DNA of 64,000 nt from Plasmopara viticola (GCA_001695595.3 MBPM02000060.1:462336-526335); one strand, 5' to 3'; positions 1-12,512 are shown, numbered from the stretch's first letter. The notes: generated by a model not told the origin, from the sequence alone. Made by a program: numbers and translations.

Positions 1-3000
1 CAGCTGAGAAGTTTATTCGGGTAGAACGGTGTAAGATGATACAAATCAAAGTAAAAATCGCTCGAACGACGAAGTCCACGCTTGTTTTACGAGCTTCGAA
101 ACGCTTTTTCTAAATAGAAGAATGCAAACTTTATGCACATCTAATTGATTAGCGATTAAATAAGTGGCCTTTCCAATCTTATCATTCTCGAAGAAAAGGT
201 TCCGTCTAGTCTTTTATTTTAATAATGGCACCTGGTCATGCGTGATCTAGGCCGCCTTGGTGGCTTTCTTTATTTTAAAGAGAGTATTGTTGTTGTTCTT
301 ATCGTCAAAGGTGTCATCCTTTATCTTCTCCCACAGTCGGCGCTACCGTCGGGGCTACCTGAGCCTGAGGTGCATGAGCCCTAGATCAAAAGCCCTTTTC
401 GAAAAGCTCGAGCGCCGTGACGTGTTCCAGCTGCTTAACAGCAGGATGGGCTGTGCAAGCAACCGCCTCTTTAGGTCCAAAGAACGTTTTTCAGACAGTC
501 ATCCTAAACATGGTTGTATTTACCCATTGCGAGGGCCTTAATAGACAATCTCTTCTCGTATACCTATGATTTACTACAAAGTGGTATCAGATTTGACGGG
601 GTCACATTGTCCTTGCTTGGAAGAGACACATATGAAGATAACACAATTTTTAACTAAGCAGCCGTTTACCATTTCCGGTCTTAATGAGATGAGCATTTGC
701 AGGTGATTTCGGTTAAATGGCTTATCTTTTATGGATTCTTCTCGAATCTAAGGCTGCAACAGAGGAAGGAAGTATACCTTTCTTTGTCAGACTGCAAAGC
801 AGTACTACTACCGATCTGGTGCCTGTTGTGTAACAGGAGTAATTTTTTTTTAATGCCGCTTTCAACAGGATGTCACTTCTAACACGAAAGCACGGCTTTA
901 TGTAACGGCCACTACGGTCGCCGAGTCAAGCATATTTAAATAAAAATATACTAGAAGAAGTAAAAGCCGGCTTCCTTCCTAGAGCATGAAAGGCTCTGTA
1001 TCGGTATATACAGGTAATTTTTAAATGTAGGGTCGTGTGCTCCACAGCCAAACCGAGTAATTTAAAAATCTGGTCTTAGCCTGTTGCAAGGGTGATCTGG
1101 GGATGTCTACGAAGCTAATCAGGGTCACCAAGCTTGTGCTTACAATGCGACTAACATTTTTTTGTCGCCGTTCTTGTCGTTGTCGACAGCTCTGACGAGG
1201 AAACCGTCACCCTTTATGACTAAGCCACGTATTCCGACACTTAACCTCCTGCTTTTATACAAGCTAGATAGCTTCCGCAGCATTACCGAATTTCGGTTCT
1301 TCGAGCATAAATGTGCTTCTGGGCAATAATAGCTAACAGTATTAGTCAGTCCCTGATACCTGGTGGGGGTCGGCTTGAGAACGACGTAGTAGGGAATTTA
1401 CACGTATCTCTTGGCTCCACTAAGAAGGGTGGGTAGTAGACTCGTGTGTCGAGGTTTCTTCTCAACCAATCTCTAGCATCCTAACAGCCATCACTGCTTG
1501 GCATCCAGCGATGCTCTTTCAACTGCATGCAGTCCAACTTTGGGAGTTTGCTGACTGCTGAATTGTCCAACACGGGTGCAAATTGTGCAAATCTGATCCA
1601 TATCTTTCTTTGATTAGTGCATACTGTGGCCGTCTTGTTAATTACTCTGACCTGCAACCATCTAACGAGATACTGCACTTTTCTTATTAATACTAGATAT
1701 TTTGAGACAATTTGCGGCATGGAACATTTGACAGGCAAGGTTTTAAATTTTAACTCCTGCGATGCTCTGTCATCTTGACCTCGTGTGGGAGAGTGTCCTT
1801 ACCGTTAAAATGGTAGGCAGTAGGTAGCAAGTGTGCTTGATCACCAAGAACATCCACTCAGCAAAGTAAGAAAAGTCTTAACATGATGCAAGGGCTCTCT
1901 ACAGCATTGGTTGCTAACATAGATGTACAGCTACTAGTTCCGCATCAGCGGAGTTTTCCTTGAGTACAATTTCTTCAAGCTTGCGCCTCCAGCTGCCCTT
2001 AGGCAAAGAAAGCTACAATGAAATTCATCCAATCACCTTCACCGATCATGTAATAGTCAAATGATCTTGACAGCTTCAGCTGGGAAAAGAGTACAGTTGG
2101 AAAGAGCCGCACAGCTTTCCTGTGTTCCCAAGTCGGGTCTATGCAAGTCTTTTGTTTTCTTCATCCCTAGCACATTTTTTTTTACCATACAGGCGTAGCC
2201 TTTGTTGCGTGATTTAAATACCGCCTACCCGATCACCTAATGAAGCTTTAAATTTCCTTGAACGTTCAAACCCATTATTCATAAACCCTCCAGATGTCAG
2301 AACCGGTTTTTTAGCCTACGCCGATGAATCCCATTGACGTTCATGTGCCATCGTGACTTTGTATCTGCGTCACCGAAAAAGGCCAGTCACTTTTGTAGAC
2401 GACGGGCATCTGATCGAGATCGAATAGCTGCAAAGTCAGGTGGTAGCACTCATGTCGTGCTTATTCTTAACTTACTGAATCTACGTTGATCAGGCGTGCA
2501 TCCTTCGGAATTGGACACTACATGGAAATCCACCTCGCATAGCTCATAGAGACAACGCATAGATCGCCAAATACTTTATTGTTTTTTTCTTGTAATCGAG
2601 CTATTGGTAATTTATTGCGTCGGCCACAGCGTACGCAATAACAGTAGACTTCCAGATCCTTGAAGGCGCCCTTCAACCACTATCCAACCAGCGTTGCTCA
2701 AGATATCCATTTTTGCGCCATTCCAAGAAATTTTACAACTTGGTTGACAGCTTTCGTTGGTTGCAAACCTTCGTCAATCCAGTAAAAATCTGAGGATTTA
2801 AATGTCGACACGGTGTCGCCAATGTACGCTTTTGAACAAAAAGTACTATGATTGAGTTCCCATCGCTGATACAATCTTTTGATCCGAAATTAGCGAGTTT
2901 ATCTACAGCCTTTCGATTATAAGACAGCTTTTAAATTCTATCAATGACCCTGTGGTGGGACAGCTAGCGCTAACGACAAGCACTACTTCTCAAATGCTTC

Positions 3001-5552
3001 CGATCAATGTGATTTAAGACAAAAATGACAAAATTACCTTTCTGACCCGAGCAACTGCCATATCGAACGAGCAGTACGTCAATAGTTCGTCAGGACTTCT
3101 AACAAGTCGCTTAAGGTGGACCATCAAACGGGTCATAGATTTTACCAGGTAAAATCAGGATAGTTTCGGTTGTCAACGCCATATTTTTTGATATTCACGA
3201 TAAAAAGTTAGGCAAATAATTTTCACAGACAAAAGATAGTTCGGTAGTCTCTCGCGGAAATGCTGCGCACCTTCGAGATTACACAGACGCTCAAGCTCTC
3301 TTTTACTCAAGCAAGGAAGACGTAAACCTGTATATAACTAGAAAAAAATAGCGGCCTCTACCACTCGACGACCAAGTTATGGTGACTGTTTTCACAGACG
3401 GTTTAATGGCAATCCGTCTCTTTAACAGCTCTTTGAGGGCATCAATGAGGCAGCTCAGACTACTTTTTCTTAAGAAAGTAGAGCTTAAGGACGAATTTGA
3501 TCTGTGGAGGGTAGCTCGTTGGTCTATAAATCTCGAGTTGTAGCATCATTAGACTCTTTGAAACTGGTTTAATTCAAACGGACGTAAATGTTGCCGAGCA
3601 AAGCAGTATTAAAAATCTGGCTGCGGTGTATTAAACGCATTATCTGTGTTTGTCTCGAAAAGGGTCAACAAAGTGAGCCTTTTTCTCGCTCGGGGGCTTT
3701 GAAGGGTCTAAAATAGAAGCCGCACCTCAAAGCTCGAGTAATGTCATTTGCAACTAAAAGCGAGGCGTACGACCTAAGTTCTCGTGACGTGATTTACACC
3801 ACAAGAACCTGGTGTTTCAAACTTGAGAGCTTTCAAATTTAAACCAGCAGCAGTGTACTGCTGGCTGTATTTCCAGTGTTAACCAATTTCAGATCTTGAA
3901 GAGATTGTGAAGCGTCGCGAATATTTGCGTGTCGGCAAATGATTAACGTCAACACAAAAACGATTTTGCTAGTGCTCGAAAAAAGAATCAGCGAATATAA
4001 GCCAGTGTTAGGGCAACTGAATAGCGGTCCGTATTCAGGTGTTCCTAGGGCCAATAAAGATTTGTCTGTGATAGATAAGTCTTTGGATAGCACAAAAACA
4101 TTTCGTGTCTTTGACTTGAAGAAGTAAGACCTGAAGCTGTGCTTTTTGTGACATACACGAGGAGACTCAAATGCATAGACTAAAGATGCCAGCCACCTGA
4201 TCCTGCACAACAGTGTGCATGTCTTGAGCCGAGTCAATTTAGTCCCAAGATAGATACGAAACTTGTCAGAGGTATGATGTTTTTCCAGATACAGAACCAA
4301 GCAAACTGTACTTGACGGTAGTAATGCAGTTAGAAACAAAAAGTATGTGAGCGGGCAACTTATTTCCACACAAGTCCGCAAGACAAAGGGGTGATCAATA
4401 CTCAAAGGCGAGGAAATTTTTTTCACCACTTGAAGATAACATACAAGGTTATACAAGCAGGTTCTTTTAGTTGTCAGAACAAGAGAGAAAACACAGAGTA
4501 GAACAACACCACTAATAAGCGCAAGAAAGATTTGCAAGCAAACAACACAGGTCAGCAATATGCAGTGTGGTACACAGTTCATCAAAATACCACCAACCGC
4601 GGTTAAATAAGCTTCGTAAGCGGGTTAGTTCGCAAAGTACAAAGGGAGACATGGGACCACCCAAATTAGTTATTTTTGCTCAGAGAATAGAGATGCGATG
4701 CGGGCTCGAGCTGTGGATGTCTTGTATAAATTTAAGATGACAAAAAGCGTGTTTTTCAGAGATATTAGAGCTGGCCAGTGTGTCATGGTACGTGCGCTCC
4801 ATCCTAGGGCTTCTTTGGAGTAGTTGATATTTTGCCAAGTTGAAAGCTTAACAAATTTTTCTTAAGAGCGATTACCTGAGAAATACATATACCTTTCCCA
4901 CCAAAGACGAAACTATCTTGAATCTATCTCATTGAAGCATAAGTTGTCTCTGGGCTTAGAAGTTTGCAAGGATCTAAAGGAATCCGTCATTATGTTTTTA
5001 AACATATTTAGATTTGGTAACTTATCAATACTTTAACCGGAGAAAGGAGTGCGGTGCACGATTAAGCAATGTATCACCAGCAATGGTCACTCACGATAGT
5101 GGTGGAAGCTTATATTTTCTTCTTTGTAAAAAGCGAAGAAAAAACTGGTGCAGAAGTCGATGATTTCGCACTTGCTACCAAAATTCTGTGCCCGAAATGT
5201 TTTATGTCTCCAATTAGCTGGGCACTACAGCAACACTAGCACGGCATCTTTTTGAAAACAAAGCGTCTGACATTCTGTAATGGACTTAATTATTTGAATG
5301 CTTACTATTAAATGCGAAAGAGGGTGTCGGATACATTGGTAAGCTACGCTTAGCAGCTTAGCGATTGAAGCTATGGCAATATCACAAGGACTACTAAATG
5401 CCTCAGAAACGTCCAGCCTGACTTTACAATTGTTTCGACTCTCACAAGTTTTAGCTTAGATAGGCTGTAGAGATTCAACTTTGTTGGGGCCGCTCTAAAC
5501 GAGAACAGTCCACTCTAATTATTATTTAGGCCACCCGGGGTAAGGTTTTGAG
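1..5552. other. Gene-poor region, no confident gene
   Basis: AT-rich sequence with only short open frames on both strands and no domain I recognise. The longest open frame, 3839-4585 on the minus strand, is hydrophobic and cysteine-rich but shows no family motif and probably arose by chance or on the antisense of an old element. The stretch 5526-5650 resembles a stretch near 47340-47470 that lies upstream of another gypsy RNase H remnant, so at least its right end is decayed Ty3/gypsy sequence. Confidence 0.5.
581..590 (+). other. Possible tRNA-iMet primer-binding site of a decayed LTR element
   Basis: TGGTATCAGA matches the first ten bases of the usual initiator-methionine tRNA primer-binding site of LTR retrotransposons. 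It follows ACAAAG, which could be the end of a 5' LTR. I see no matching second LTR and no intact gag, and ten bases can occur by chance. Confidence 0.2.
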
Positions 5553-6235
5553 ATCATGAGGACAAACTGCTTTAATGCCAACATTGACAAATGCGTCGTT
5601 TCGACAAATCAAAGTTTTGCTGCTTTACGAGTGGTTGCGGGATGTATACGAAGTGAAGGCCGTCTAGGCTTGACCATACCACCTTTTGAAAAGGAACGGA
5701 GGAACTGGTTGATCCAGTATGTTATTTGCACAAGTAGAGTGCTGACCATGCGGATCCCTCAAAGCTTAAATTCGATCTGTTAAAAAAGGACGATCAGAAG
5801 TTCTGGGAGGACCAGCACCAAAAGGCTATTGCAGAATCAACGAAAGCCTACAACAGTTTCAGGACTGACTTTCCCGGATAAGACACGTACTATGACATCT
5901 ACTTCACGTTACTAAACTCGATGATGACCGAAGCGGGCCATTTTTTCAGTCTAAGCAGCTTAAAGCTGCCAGAAAAAATTCCTTCTCACAGAGAAGTGCT
6001 ACTTGCCCTGAGTAGCTCACTGTTAAAAAAAAGCTCCGAATGTATCTTTTGTAATTTAAAGTCCTTTTTTGTTTTTTCGGACCATGCATACCTGAGGACA
6101 GTGGCACGTACATCGCAATGGTCGCAAAGAACGGCACAATGTTGTGACTTTCATGATAAGAACAATTTTGACAAACTTATCATGCTTGCTGACACACTTT
6201 TGTAAAGGCTAGATTGTGAGTTGGTTCAATTATCA
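5553..6235 (+). pseudogene. Ty3/gypsy polyprotein remnant (RNase H part)
   Basis: The frame 5921-6205 reads like the RNase H end of an oomycete Ty3/gypsy pol. HREVLLAL corresponds to the usual HDKELLAM, FFVFSDHAYLRTV to F-V-TDHASLRTA, WSQRTAQ to LSQRMAR, and LADTLL to LADALS. Upstream frames (5556-5783 and onwards) contain stops and shifts, so no functional polyprotein remains. The family motifs are well known in this class; the assignment to RNase H comes from reading them in order. It is an old, non-functional copy with no recognisable LTRs. Confidence 0.6.
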
Positions 6236-7161
6236 GGGCCAAAAACGTTTTTGACGAGCGGATGTTAGATTTTTCTAGCGTATGACATTTTGATACCATT
6301 AACGCGGTTTTTTTATACAAGGAAGGAATGCTCAGCAATTAACCCTCGACAGTGGTCACAGCTGACCCGCTATGATTGGGCAGACGCTCCCAAAGGATAC
6401 ATCTGGCAATGTGACCTGAGTCTTTATTTTTGACAGCAAAGACAGCACTTGGTGCTCCAATTAGCGTCATTAGGCCGAAAAAGTGCCTATTTTGCTATTA
6501 TCTCTGCCTTCGGTCTCTTGCCGTGTAATGACTGATTTGCTTGAGTACATACTGCCATAGGACACGGTTTCGCCACCGGCGTAAATAACAATTATATGCA
6601 TAGTTCGACTAAGCGTTAGCGTCTAAAAACATATGTTTTTGCATTTTATATGTCTTATAATTCGCAGCACATCATACACGGCTTTATCATGCCATATAGC
6701 ATACGACCTTTATTGACCGGGTTGTTCCTGTGTTGTCGGGAGGCGTGAGACATATTTTGCACCTCAGCACTTGCGATATAATACAAATATGAATTTACTT
6801 GGTCTCAAGATTTACCAATTTGGCTGACTGTATCATCATCTTGCATGGCCGAAGCGGAGCCAAAAATTTCTACGCCGTTACCGATTTTAGAAGACCTTGT
6901 ATTAATTGGATGTTCTTAACACAGCATTGGACCGATCAGTTCGTCACTATTTTTCTTTTCTAGCCTGGTGACAAATGTCTACCGAAGACGATACTGTTAC
7001 GACACTGTGGTGATATTAGTGCTGTTTTTAAGGCTGGAATTCACGTTAGACGTAATTGGCACAACTTAGGCTTGTTGCAGCGGACTCATGCTTCATTTCT
7101 CGTAATCTTTATCAAATGAACCCAGACGCCCAGCAGCTTGCTTGACACATTCCTCAACTCA
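6236..7161. other. Intergenic, nothing recognised
   Basis: No open frame or motif I can support. It contains the 3' flank of the minus-strand elongase gene. Confidence 0.5.
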
Positions 7162-8411
7162 TTATGCAAACTTCTTTTCGTCCTTGATGGAATTATGCTT
7201 TCGCGTACTCAGGCAATAATTGACGATAAAAAAGTTCATAAAGAGCCAGAACAGCGATTGCACGTAGATGAGGTATATGACTGAGATCTTGTAGGGCATG
7301 CCGGGGCATGAGCGCGAGACCATGAGATAGCCTTGTGCGTTCATGAGGAGAAACTGGACCATCTGCAACGTTGTCAAATAAGGCTTCCACCAGATCTTGC
7401 GCGTGTGCGAGCTGACAAAATAATACATGTACATGATCGCGTGCACGCCACCATTTAGTGCTATGGTCATGTAGAGGTCACCGTCGTAAGACGTGCGAAA
7501 ATTGGCCCAATAACACTAGACACAGCCAACAGTGACAAGTCATGCATATCAAACTTAAATGCGGGTACACAAATGCGCGTAGAGCATATGAAGCTTACAA
7601 AGAAGACAGTGACGTGGTGGTACACGTGAAGCACCGAAAGCTGCTTCCATTTTTTTCCCATGATGATGAAGAAGGTGTCGCAAAAATCGAGTACTTTTGA
7701 CAGGTAAAAAATGTACATGAGATTGCCCATGACAGGATTTTTGTGATCAAAAGCATTGCAAGGGGTAGCCGAGTAATTCTGCAAGTGTAAAAAAAGTGTG
7801 TCAGTGAGCGGATTACATTTTGAAAAGATTAAAAAGATCCCGTGGTAAGGTGCGTACATTGCGACGGGCCTGCAGGATGGCCTCGACGGTCATGTACGAG
7901 CATAACACGACTTGTATGGGATTGTAAATAAATTGTAGTGGAGCTGTGTTAAGCGCAGGCATGCCCGACTTCATGATGAGCTGCATTTGCCAACAAAGTA
8001 CAACCAGACAAAAAGTCCGCATTCGAGATTATTTCTTTGCACGCATGTCATATAAAAGCAAGTGGAAATACGACGTACCGTGCCCAAAACAACAAAGGTG
8101 AGATATGCGACGCAAAGCGCAAAGACTGTGCCAAAGTCGGCGAGAAAATAATTCTGCATTGGCGATAGCTGATAGCGCAAGGTTGGGTCGGCCCAATCCA
8201 AGAGCATCGCATCCATGCCTTCAGCCCACTGCTTGTAGCTATCCAAGAGTATGTTGACCATATCCTTTGTGTTTTGGATGCTTGGATTATCGCCAGAGGA
8301 TAGCGGATGGCGTTCTGACACTATAACAGGGGGGCGAAGGTTTACTGAAGCTGAGGGCCAATCACTCTTAAGAAATTCATTTCGATTATTAGTTTTGAAA
8401 GGTGCAAGCAA
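7162..8411 (-). CDS. ELO-family fatty-acid elongase (condensing enzyme), four exons
   Basis: Exons on the minus strand are 8411-8079, 7980-7858, 7778-7569 and 7515-7162, with introns of 98, 79 and 53 bp. All are phase 0 with GT-AG ends, giving 339 residues. Seen: a KVLDFCDTFF motif (about 180-189), the histidine box HVYHH (203-207) with Gln five residues before the first His, then a YWANFRTSYDGD segment and NGGVHAIMYMYYF. This is the ELO order and length. In the family the enzyme is a multi-pass ER membrane protein that condenses malonyl-CoA with an acyl-CoA, the first step of chain elongation. The Gln-x4-HVYHH form is the pattern of polyunsaturated-fatty-acid elongases, fitting oomycete arachidonate/EPA synthesis; the substrate is inference. 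The 53-bp intron is the least certain boundary, but it restores the conserved YWAN motif. The start is the first ATG of the exon 1 frame. Confidence 0.9.
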
Positions 8412-8579
8412 CTGAAGAGGTACGTATAGTCAAGAGTACAATGGGTAACGATTTAAAGACTGTATTGAAGCAATAATCAGTCTAATATATGATTTCAGAG
8501 GTACGGCTCACAGCCAAATTTTACTACACTACTAATTATTTAAGAGATTTAAACATACTGGAGTCGATACCACGATTTA

Positions 8580-8650
8580 GGGAGCCGCTAACTTCCACAC
8601 AGTCGGCGATTATATGGAGCCCCTAACCCCAATACACAACGGTGATTAGC
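8580..8650 (+). repeat. Left terminal inverted repeat
   Basis: About 71 bp. It matches the reverse complement of the interrupted right end almost base for base, including the GATTATAT and CCCCTAACCCCAA blocks. Confidence 0.65.
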
Positions 8651-9018
8651 TAGAAATACCTCTATCGTGACATAACATACAAAAGGCAGCTTTTTGAGTG
8701 CACAATCTGCTGTAGTCACTTTGGGAAAGGAAAAATGAGTACCCTGCTGTTACCTTGGAAGGCCTACTCGAGAAATTTCTTTAACACCACCAGCCTGGCA
8801 GGCTAAAAAACGCTTCTATCGTCGCAAAGCAGTATCCCGAGAAAGAATGTGAACTTGTTGGTTTATTAAATTGAAAATATGTAGCGTTGAGCGTGAAGCG
8901 GCTAGAAGAAAATTTAAAAGTACTAGAGCAAGCTCATCGTGCTTGCACAGGTGGCAAAATTGCACACAAGAAACGGAGTTTAATTATTTGTTCGATCTCG
9001 CTTCTATTTTGGCTCTAA

Positions 9019-9593
9019 GTGCTGCTGTATCTTTCGATTGGGGCTGTGATTGTCAACTTTGCTGTTTTAGATGCGTGGGAATGTCAAGTTTTTGGCAACT
9101 GTACATCTTTGAAACCATTATTGAAGAGATTCACTATTGAGCGTGTTGCTGACTACGTCAGTCAGTTTCACTCGAATGCGTACTTTTGTTCCGAGTGGAA
9201 TATCGCCAGAGCTCTTTATTCACTAACTTTTCAGGCGACAATCTTGTTGGTTTAGCAAGACTAGTGCCATTCTCACCTGGTTCGTTTGGGACGCCGTGGT
9301 TCGCGAGTGTGAAAGAACAGATTCCGTCACAGGAATTTTACGACAGCTATGCGAAACCTGTTGTGGATCTATCGCTAAGTGTTGGCTCTTTCTTGTGGTT
9401 TTCTGCACTCGAAGTTTTAGGGTACGGCGACAATTTCGAGATAAAAATCCATCATGCGGAAAACGTTGAGAATGATGTCGCTGGTAGTTCATCACTGGGA
9501 TTTGTTGAGCGGGCTGCCGAACAAGTGAAGAACGAGAATAGAGCAGAGGCCAGAGCTACAAGGCCTAAAGAGTTAGCAGTCACCATAAAATAA
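9019..9593 (+). pseudogene. Possible captured K+-channel-like fragment
   Basis: Two adjacent frames resemble the start of a pore-loop potassium channel. A membrane segment LLYLSIGAVIVNFAVLD (near 9019) resembles the first helix of two-pore channels. After a loop of about 130 residues comes WFSALEVLGYGDNF (about 9400-9445), where LGYGD resembles the selectivity filter TxGYGD. The frames are joined across about 9188-9234, which has CTAAC and TTTTCAG signals of an intron end; a frameshift is equally possible. Just upstream, the segment before the helix contains a TAA where the inverted copy at 9823-9906 has a sense codon, so the left copy looks damaged. The fragment lies wholly inside the terminal inverted repeats, suggesting capture by the transposon. 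The channel assignment rests on short motifs only. Confidence 0.35.
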
Positions 9594-9822
9594 AAGTGAA
9601 TTTATGGCTGGAAACCAGCTGTTCAATGAGCATGAGGTTAGCTAAGGGAGATATAAGAAACGAAAGGGAAGGTAAAACTGCACACCAGTTACCAGCGAGT
9701 CTTGAGGTAGCAGCCACGGGTGATCTACATTTGCATGACGAGGGTGAGGTGGCAAATACGGGAGATGTGGGGCGTGAGAGCAAAGTTGAGGCTGGGCACG
9801 AGTCTGGTGACACTCATCTATA

Positions 9823-9906
9823 ACAGCAAAGCTGAGAATCACAGCCCCAATCGAAAGATACAGCAGCACCGAGAGCCAAAATAAAAGCGAGATTAGGAGC
9901 ATTTAT
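9823..9906 (-). repeat. Inverted partial copy of the channel-like membrane segment
   Basis: The reverse complement of this stretch matches 8993-9078 over about 85 bp with few differences. It encodes SLLFWLSVLLYLSIGAVIL without the stop seen in the other copy. The two copies form an inverted pair inside the transposon. Confidence 0.6.
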
Positions 9907-10069
9907 CATAACGCAGGCATGCGTCAATGCCAAAATGCCTCCAGACAGATCGTAAACGCTGAAGTGTCTTGATGTTAAAAATGTGCGTTTTGTTGAGTAA
10001 GAGATGACGATGCGATGCGCAATCTTTCACATTTGCGTTGGACCTTAGATTTATTTTTGGGCAACTGTA

Positions 10070-11335
10070 GCCAATCACCGTTGTGTGTTGGGGTTAGGGG
10101 TTTATATAATCGCAGACTGGGTGGAAGGTTTTTCGGAAAAGGTTGGGGTGACGCCCTCCTTCCAAGCGCGGGGGCTAAATGCTCGCGCGCTTCGGGCAGG
10201 TGCTCTCGGGCATCTGCAGGTCTCTAACGAGTCTCACCCTCGACGCGACGGTCTCCAGCACCAGGCCAAACCCCCTTCCACGCTTCTAACCGCGCCAACC
10301 GCATCCGGATTGGCTCCTTTAATGTGAATTCTCTAGGTTCGAAGCGCAAGAAGCACGTAACACTCCCCGAAGATCTCCGGCGCTACCGCGTCGATATCCT
10401 TGGCCTCCGAGAAACCAAGATCTACGATAGAGGTGAGCACCGCATTGATGACTTTCTTCTAACCCTAAAAAAAAAAAAAAAACGAAGCCAAGACCGAAGT
10501 CACCGAAATCCGCCGCCACTGCAACCCGTCGGGCGCCACTCGACACGCCCGATCCCGAGAAGAAACCTGGCACCACACAAAGAAGCTCGGAACACTCCTC
10601 GGCGATATTAAAGATCAATCCCGACGCAAGTCCCTGGCCAACCTCGCGCTCCACCGCCTCTGGTCCGTCTGGCTCCGCCCCACGCTCATCTCACCCAAGA
10701 CCCGCATTCGATTGTACAACACCTACGTTCTACCGATTCTGCTGTACAACTGCGCCACCTGGGCTCTTACCAAGTCAGAACTCCACGGCCTCGAGAGTTT
10801 CCATCGCCGCCAGCTTCGCTACGCTCTTGGCTATCGCTACCCCCGACCCATTTCGAATGCTAGACTCTACGACCTCTGTGATGAGCGGCCGCTGAGACTA
10901 CGACTGACACAAGCTCGCTGGCGCCTGTTTGGCCATGTACTTCGCCGCAATCCCGACATTCCAGCTAACCTCCAGATGCGTGCCTACTTCATCTCCACCG
11001 CAGCAAAATGGCGCGGACGTCCCCGCACCACGCTCCCCTCGACACTCGACCACAATCTTGTTTCCCGTGGCTCCGGCTCTCGACTCCGGATAACACAAGA
11101 CCTCGAAGTGGTGCGTACCCTTGCACAAGACCGAAAGAAATGGAATACCTTCACGACCTCGGTGCTGGATGCACCGAGCCCGCCGAACGAGACCCGACGT
11201 ATGCGGACACAACTCTATGCCGTGGACTAACCAGACTGAGCCTAGCACGTGCATAACTTGGCAACGCGATAACGTAATACATTACATTTCATGGGTGGAA
11301 GGTAGCGAAAACTGGGTGGAAGTTAGCGGCTACCC
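10070..11335 (-). repeat. Right terminal inverted repeat, split by LINE insertion
   Basis: The inner part is 10070-10129 and the outer part is 11292-11335; the LINE copy sits between them. The LINE target duplication TGGGTGGAAGGT falls inside this repeat, so the LINE is the younger insertion. Confidence 0.6.
10129..11291 (+). mobile_element. Internally deleted LINE (non-LTR retrotransposon), copy 1
   Basis: The 5' part encodes the start of an endonuclease-exonuclease-phosphatase domain: RIGSFNVNSL near 10303 and DILGLRETK near 10395, with the catalytic Asn and Glu of LINE endonucleases. It runs into a 16-A tract at 10467-10482. The 3' part then encodes the C-terminal region of a LINE RT protein (RLYNTYVLPILLYNCATW, FGHVLRRNP, 10690-11230). 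Most of the endonuclease and all catalytic RT motifs are missing between the two. The 3' tail is a short ATTAC-type repeat rather than poly(A). TGGGTGGAAGGT flanks it (10118-10129 and 11292-11303). Confidence 0.85.
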
Positions 11336-11343
11336 ACGATTTA

Positions 11344-12512
11344 ATATAATAATCGGACCCCATATTAAGTAGATTGATTACCTCAGCCTACGATTGTATC
11401 TTGGTTTGTTATTCAGACGTGGCTTATGTAAGGGATGTTAGAAATGCCAATAGGAGTTACTAGAATACAGAAGGGGTGGACTGCTGAGTGACAAAGCCTA
11501 ATATACAGATATAACGGACATCTCAAGTGGTGGTTGTGTCATGGCAGGAGTTCTCCAAAAGAAATTACTACCAAAGTGCTTGAAACTATAAAAGCCACAC
11601 AATAACGCCGATGGTTTTGGCATTTTTTCTCTTAACGATATAGAAACCTTTCATTTTGACGAAGATGTCTTCGTAGGCAGTGTACGCTTGCCGATGCTTT
11701 AAAATTCTGAGTGATCCAAAGAGCCCGGCATATTCTTTTTGCAAGGTGGGGCCGCCAACTTATTACCATATAACCTTTCAAGGATAGAGGAGTGAGGCGT
11801 GAGGTATTGTGTCACCAAGGCTTTGGTCGCTGTCATAAATGAAATGTGAGCTGACTAATGCTTTCTCTACCAAATAGACAGAAAGACGGTGATTAGAATC
11901 ATGGCCTTTTTCAAACAAATTTGAATCTGGCTACTAGCTATTTCTTACTTTAAGCACAAAATTGCGTCATCTTCATAAACACCTTTCTCAAGGAAGAATG
12001 TGCTGCTTAACAACGGTTACGGCCGCATGTGGTACAGTGCACAAGATTAAATATACGGCTACTATCAAATCTGAATTGCAAAATTAGATGTACGATTTTG
12101 TACGTCGATCAGGATGCCGTCAAAATAATTTCATTGATCGCATCGATATGTTCTTGCGTTGCTCTAGGAGCTACGCGTGTGTAATGCTTAACGTTTGTGA
12201 AGGCCGAATCCTTAATATTTAGGCCCTCAAATTTCCTGATGTAGCATCTCAGGAGAATAAAGCCCTATTGCTGCTACTCTTTAATACTTTACCGATTGCT
12301 TGTTGTGTGGACAAAACTAAAGCTCCCTCGCGGATTACAAATCAAGCAAGTTTTTATTACTGTACCTCAAGCTCGAGCTCGTACTCCATATAAAATTCTA
12401 GGTACGCACTGTCAGAAGTAATTCTACAACGCTGAGCGGCATGTCTGACTCAACGATCAGTCTGATCACGATTTTGCTCGCTGTTTACATCTCAAAAATC
12501 TGTTGACAGTTA
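11344..12512. other. Spacer between LINE copies, with a faint retroelement trace
   Basis: There is no gene. At 11995-12075 the sequence resembles 47105-47190, where the gypsy RT motif DGYYQ is readable; here it reads YGYYQI with stops around it. The region is best described as decayed Ty3/gypsy RT sequence. Confidence 0.35.

Larger units (their letters stand above)
8580..11335. mobile_element. Non-autonomous DNA transposon with inverted ends, interrupted by a LINE
   Basis: The left end 8580-8650 is the inverted complement of the right end (10070-10129 plus 11312-11335), about 70 bp with few mismatches, starting GGGAGCCGCTAAC / GGGTAGCCGCTAAC. ACGATTTA (8 bp) lies directly outside both ends (8572-8579 and 11336-11343), which looks like a target-site duplication. 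Without the LINE inserted in its right end the element is about 1.6 kb. An 8-bp duplication fits hAT or P superfamilies. No transposase is visible, so it would depend on a partner. The right end also holds a 21-bp local duplication (11292-11332). Confidence 0.6.

Noticed and set aside
3839..4585. 248-codon open frame on the minus strand
   Set aside because: Hydrophobic and Cys-rich with no motif, no flanking gene signals, and a region otherwise full of decayed elements; not supported as a gene.
10319..11372. Several overlapping open frames on both strands in the LINE copies
   Set aside because: They are shadows of the endonuclease and RT-tail coding frame; the mirrored set at 12466-13844 is the second copy.
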